Shown here: piece by piece, positions 5,027 through 5,165 of the stretch | Layout of the letters: every line of letters begins with the position of its first letter | Numbering within the stretch: the first letter of the stretch is position 1 | From: Candidatus Aminicenantota bacterium | GTDB taxonomy: Bacteria; Acidobacteriota; Aminicenantia; Aminicenantales; Saccharicenantaceae | Assembly: GCA_022867105.1 (NCBI GenBank) | Contig: JALHVH010000015.1 | Coordinates: 1-5,165, forward strand | Reading direction: 5' to 3' | DNA length: 5,165 nt | Position numbers and translations under genes: made by a program | Notes under the pieces: generated by a model | The model's input: the letters and a program-made list of their open reading frames with translations, nothing else | What the model was told of the DNA's origin: nothing | Databases searched by the model: none

Positions 5027-5165
5027 GTGAGATCTAAACTTATCTCCGGCTTCATCTTCCTGATATTCATCCTTTCGATCGCTTCATTCGCGGCTGAGGA
5101 GGCGCGCGTCCTCCGGTTCCCGGCCATCTCGGACAGCCAAATCGTCTTCAGCTGCGCGGGCGACC
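5027..5165 (+). CDS. N-terminus of a secreted tricorn-type/S41 peptidase (partial, runs off right edge)
   Basis: Forty-six codons are visible and the frame is open to the edge. The GTG at 5027 is chosen because a perfect AGGAGG (5017-5022) sits 4 nt upstream. The start encodes a classic signal peptide: basic n-region (R2, K4), hydrophobic core (about L5-A22) and a likely cleavage site after SFAA (20-23). The mature N-terminus then begins EEARVLRFPAIS and continues to IVFSCAGD (39-46). RFPAIS followed by xQIVFxxAGD is the typical opening of the N-terminal beta-propeller of large secreted tricorn-like proteases, which carry a C-terminal PDZ and S41 serine peptidase domain and are abundant in Aminicenantes/Acidobacteriota and Bacteroidetes. 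The catalytic part is outside the window, so a TolB-like propeller protein without peptidase cannot be excluded. Its own promoter and the 368-nt gap separate it from the upstream operon. Confidence 0.7.
   Translation, partial: MRSKLISGFIFLIFILSIASFAAEEARVLRFPAISDSQIVFSCAGD

Overview
This is a 5.2 kb, GC-rich bacterial chromosomal segment with no RNA genes, insertion sequences or CRISPR array that I can see. The gene complement fits an anaerobic or microaerophilic lineage: a large secreted protein resembling bacterial alpha-2-macroglobulins, an RsbRD-type sensor domain, a multi-cluster Fe-S protein, HemW, and a tricorn-type secreted peptidase. My best guess is Aminicenantes/Acidobacteriota or a deltaproteobacterial/Nitrospirota-like lineage. 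This is inference from gene style only, and no phylogenetic marker is present.

Layout. Positions 1-681 (minus strand) hold the first 227 codons of a large exported or membrane-anchored protein that runs off the left edge. A divergent intergenic region of about 275 bp follows (682-956). It contains a compact nested palindrome (about 755-814) that looks like a REP-type repeat. A plus-strand run of five genes comes next: a three-helix membrane protein of unknown function (957-1316), a stand-alone RsbRD N-terminal sensor domain (1374-1844), an unusual cysteine-rich 4Fe-4S protein (1890-2738), HemW (2729-3856, TTG start, overlapping its predecessor by 10 nt) and an AlkD-type DNA alkylation repair protein (3879-4658). 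The last four are spaced by 45, -10 and 22 nt and are probably one transcript. Positions 4659-5026 are non-coding, strongly G/C-tract biased and rich in hairpins. They end in an extended -10 promoter and a strong ribosome binding site for a secreted peptidase, whose first 46 codons (5027-5165) reach the right edge.

How the genes may work together. The RsbRD-domain protein and the Fe-S protein are probably a functional pair: a signalling sensor next to a cytoplasmic protein carrying two ferredoxin-type clusters plus a separate set of conserved-looking cysteines. HemW, itself a radical-SAM Fe-S protein that handles heme, is translationally coupled to it. A redox- or iron/heme-responsive module is the most interesting reading of the window, but it is a hypothesis. 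AlkD would add base-damage repair to the same transcript.
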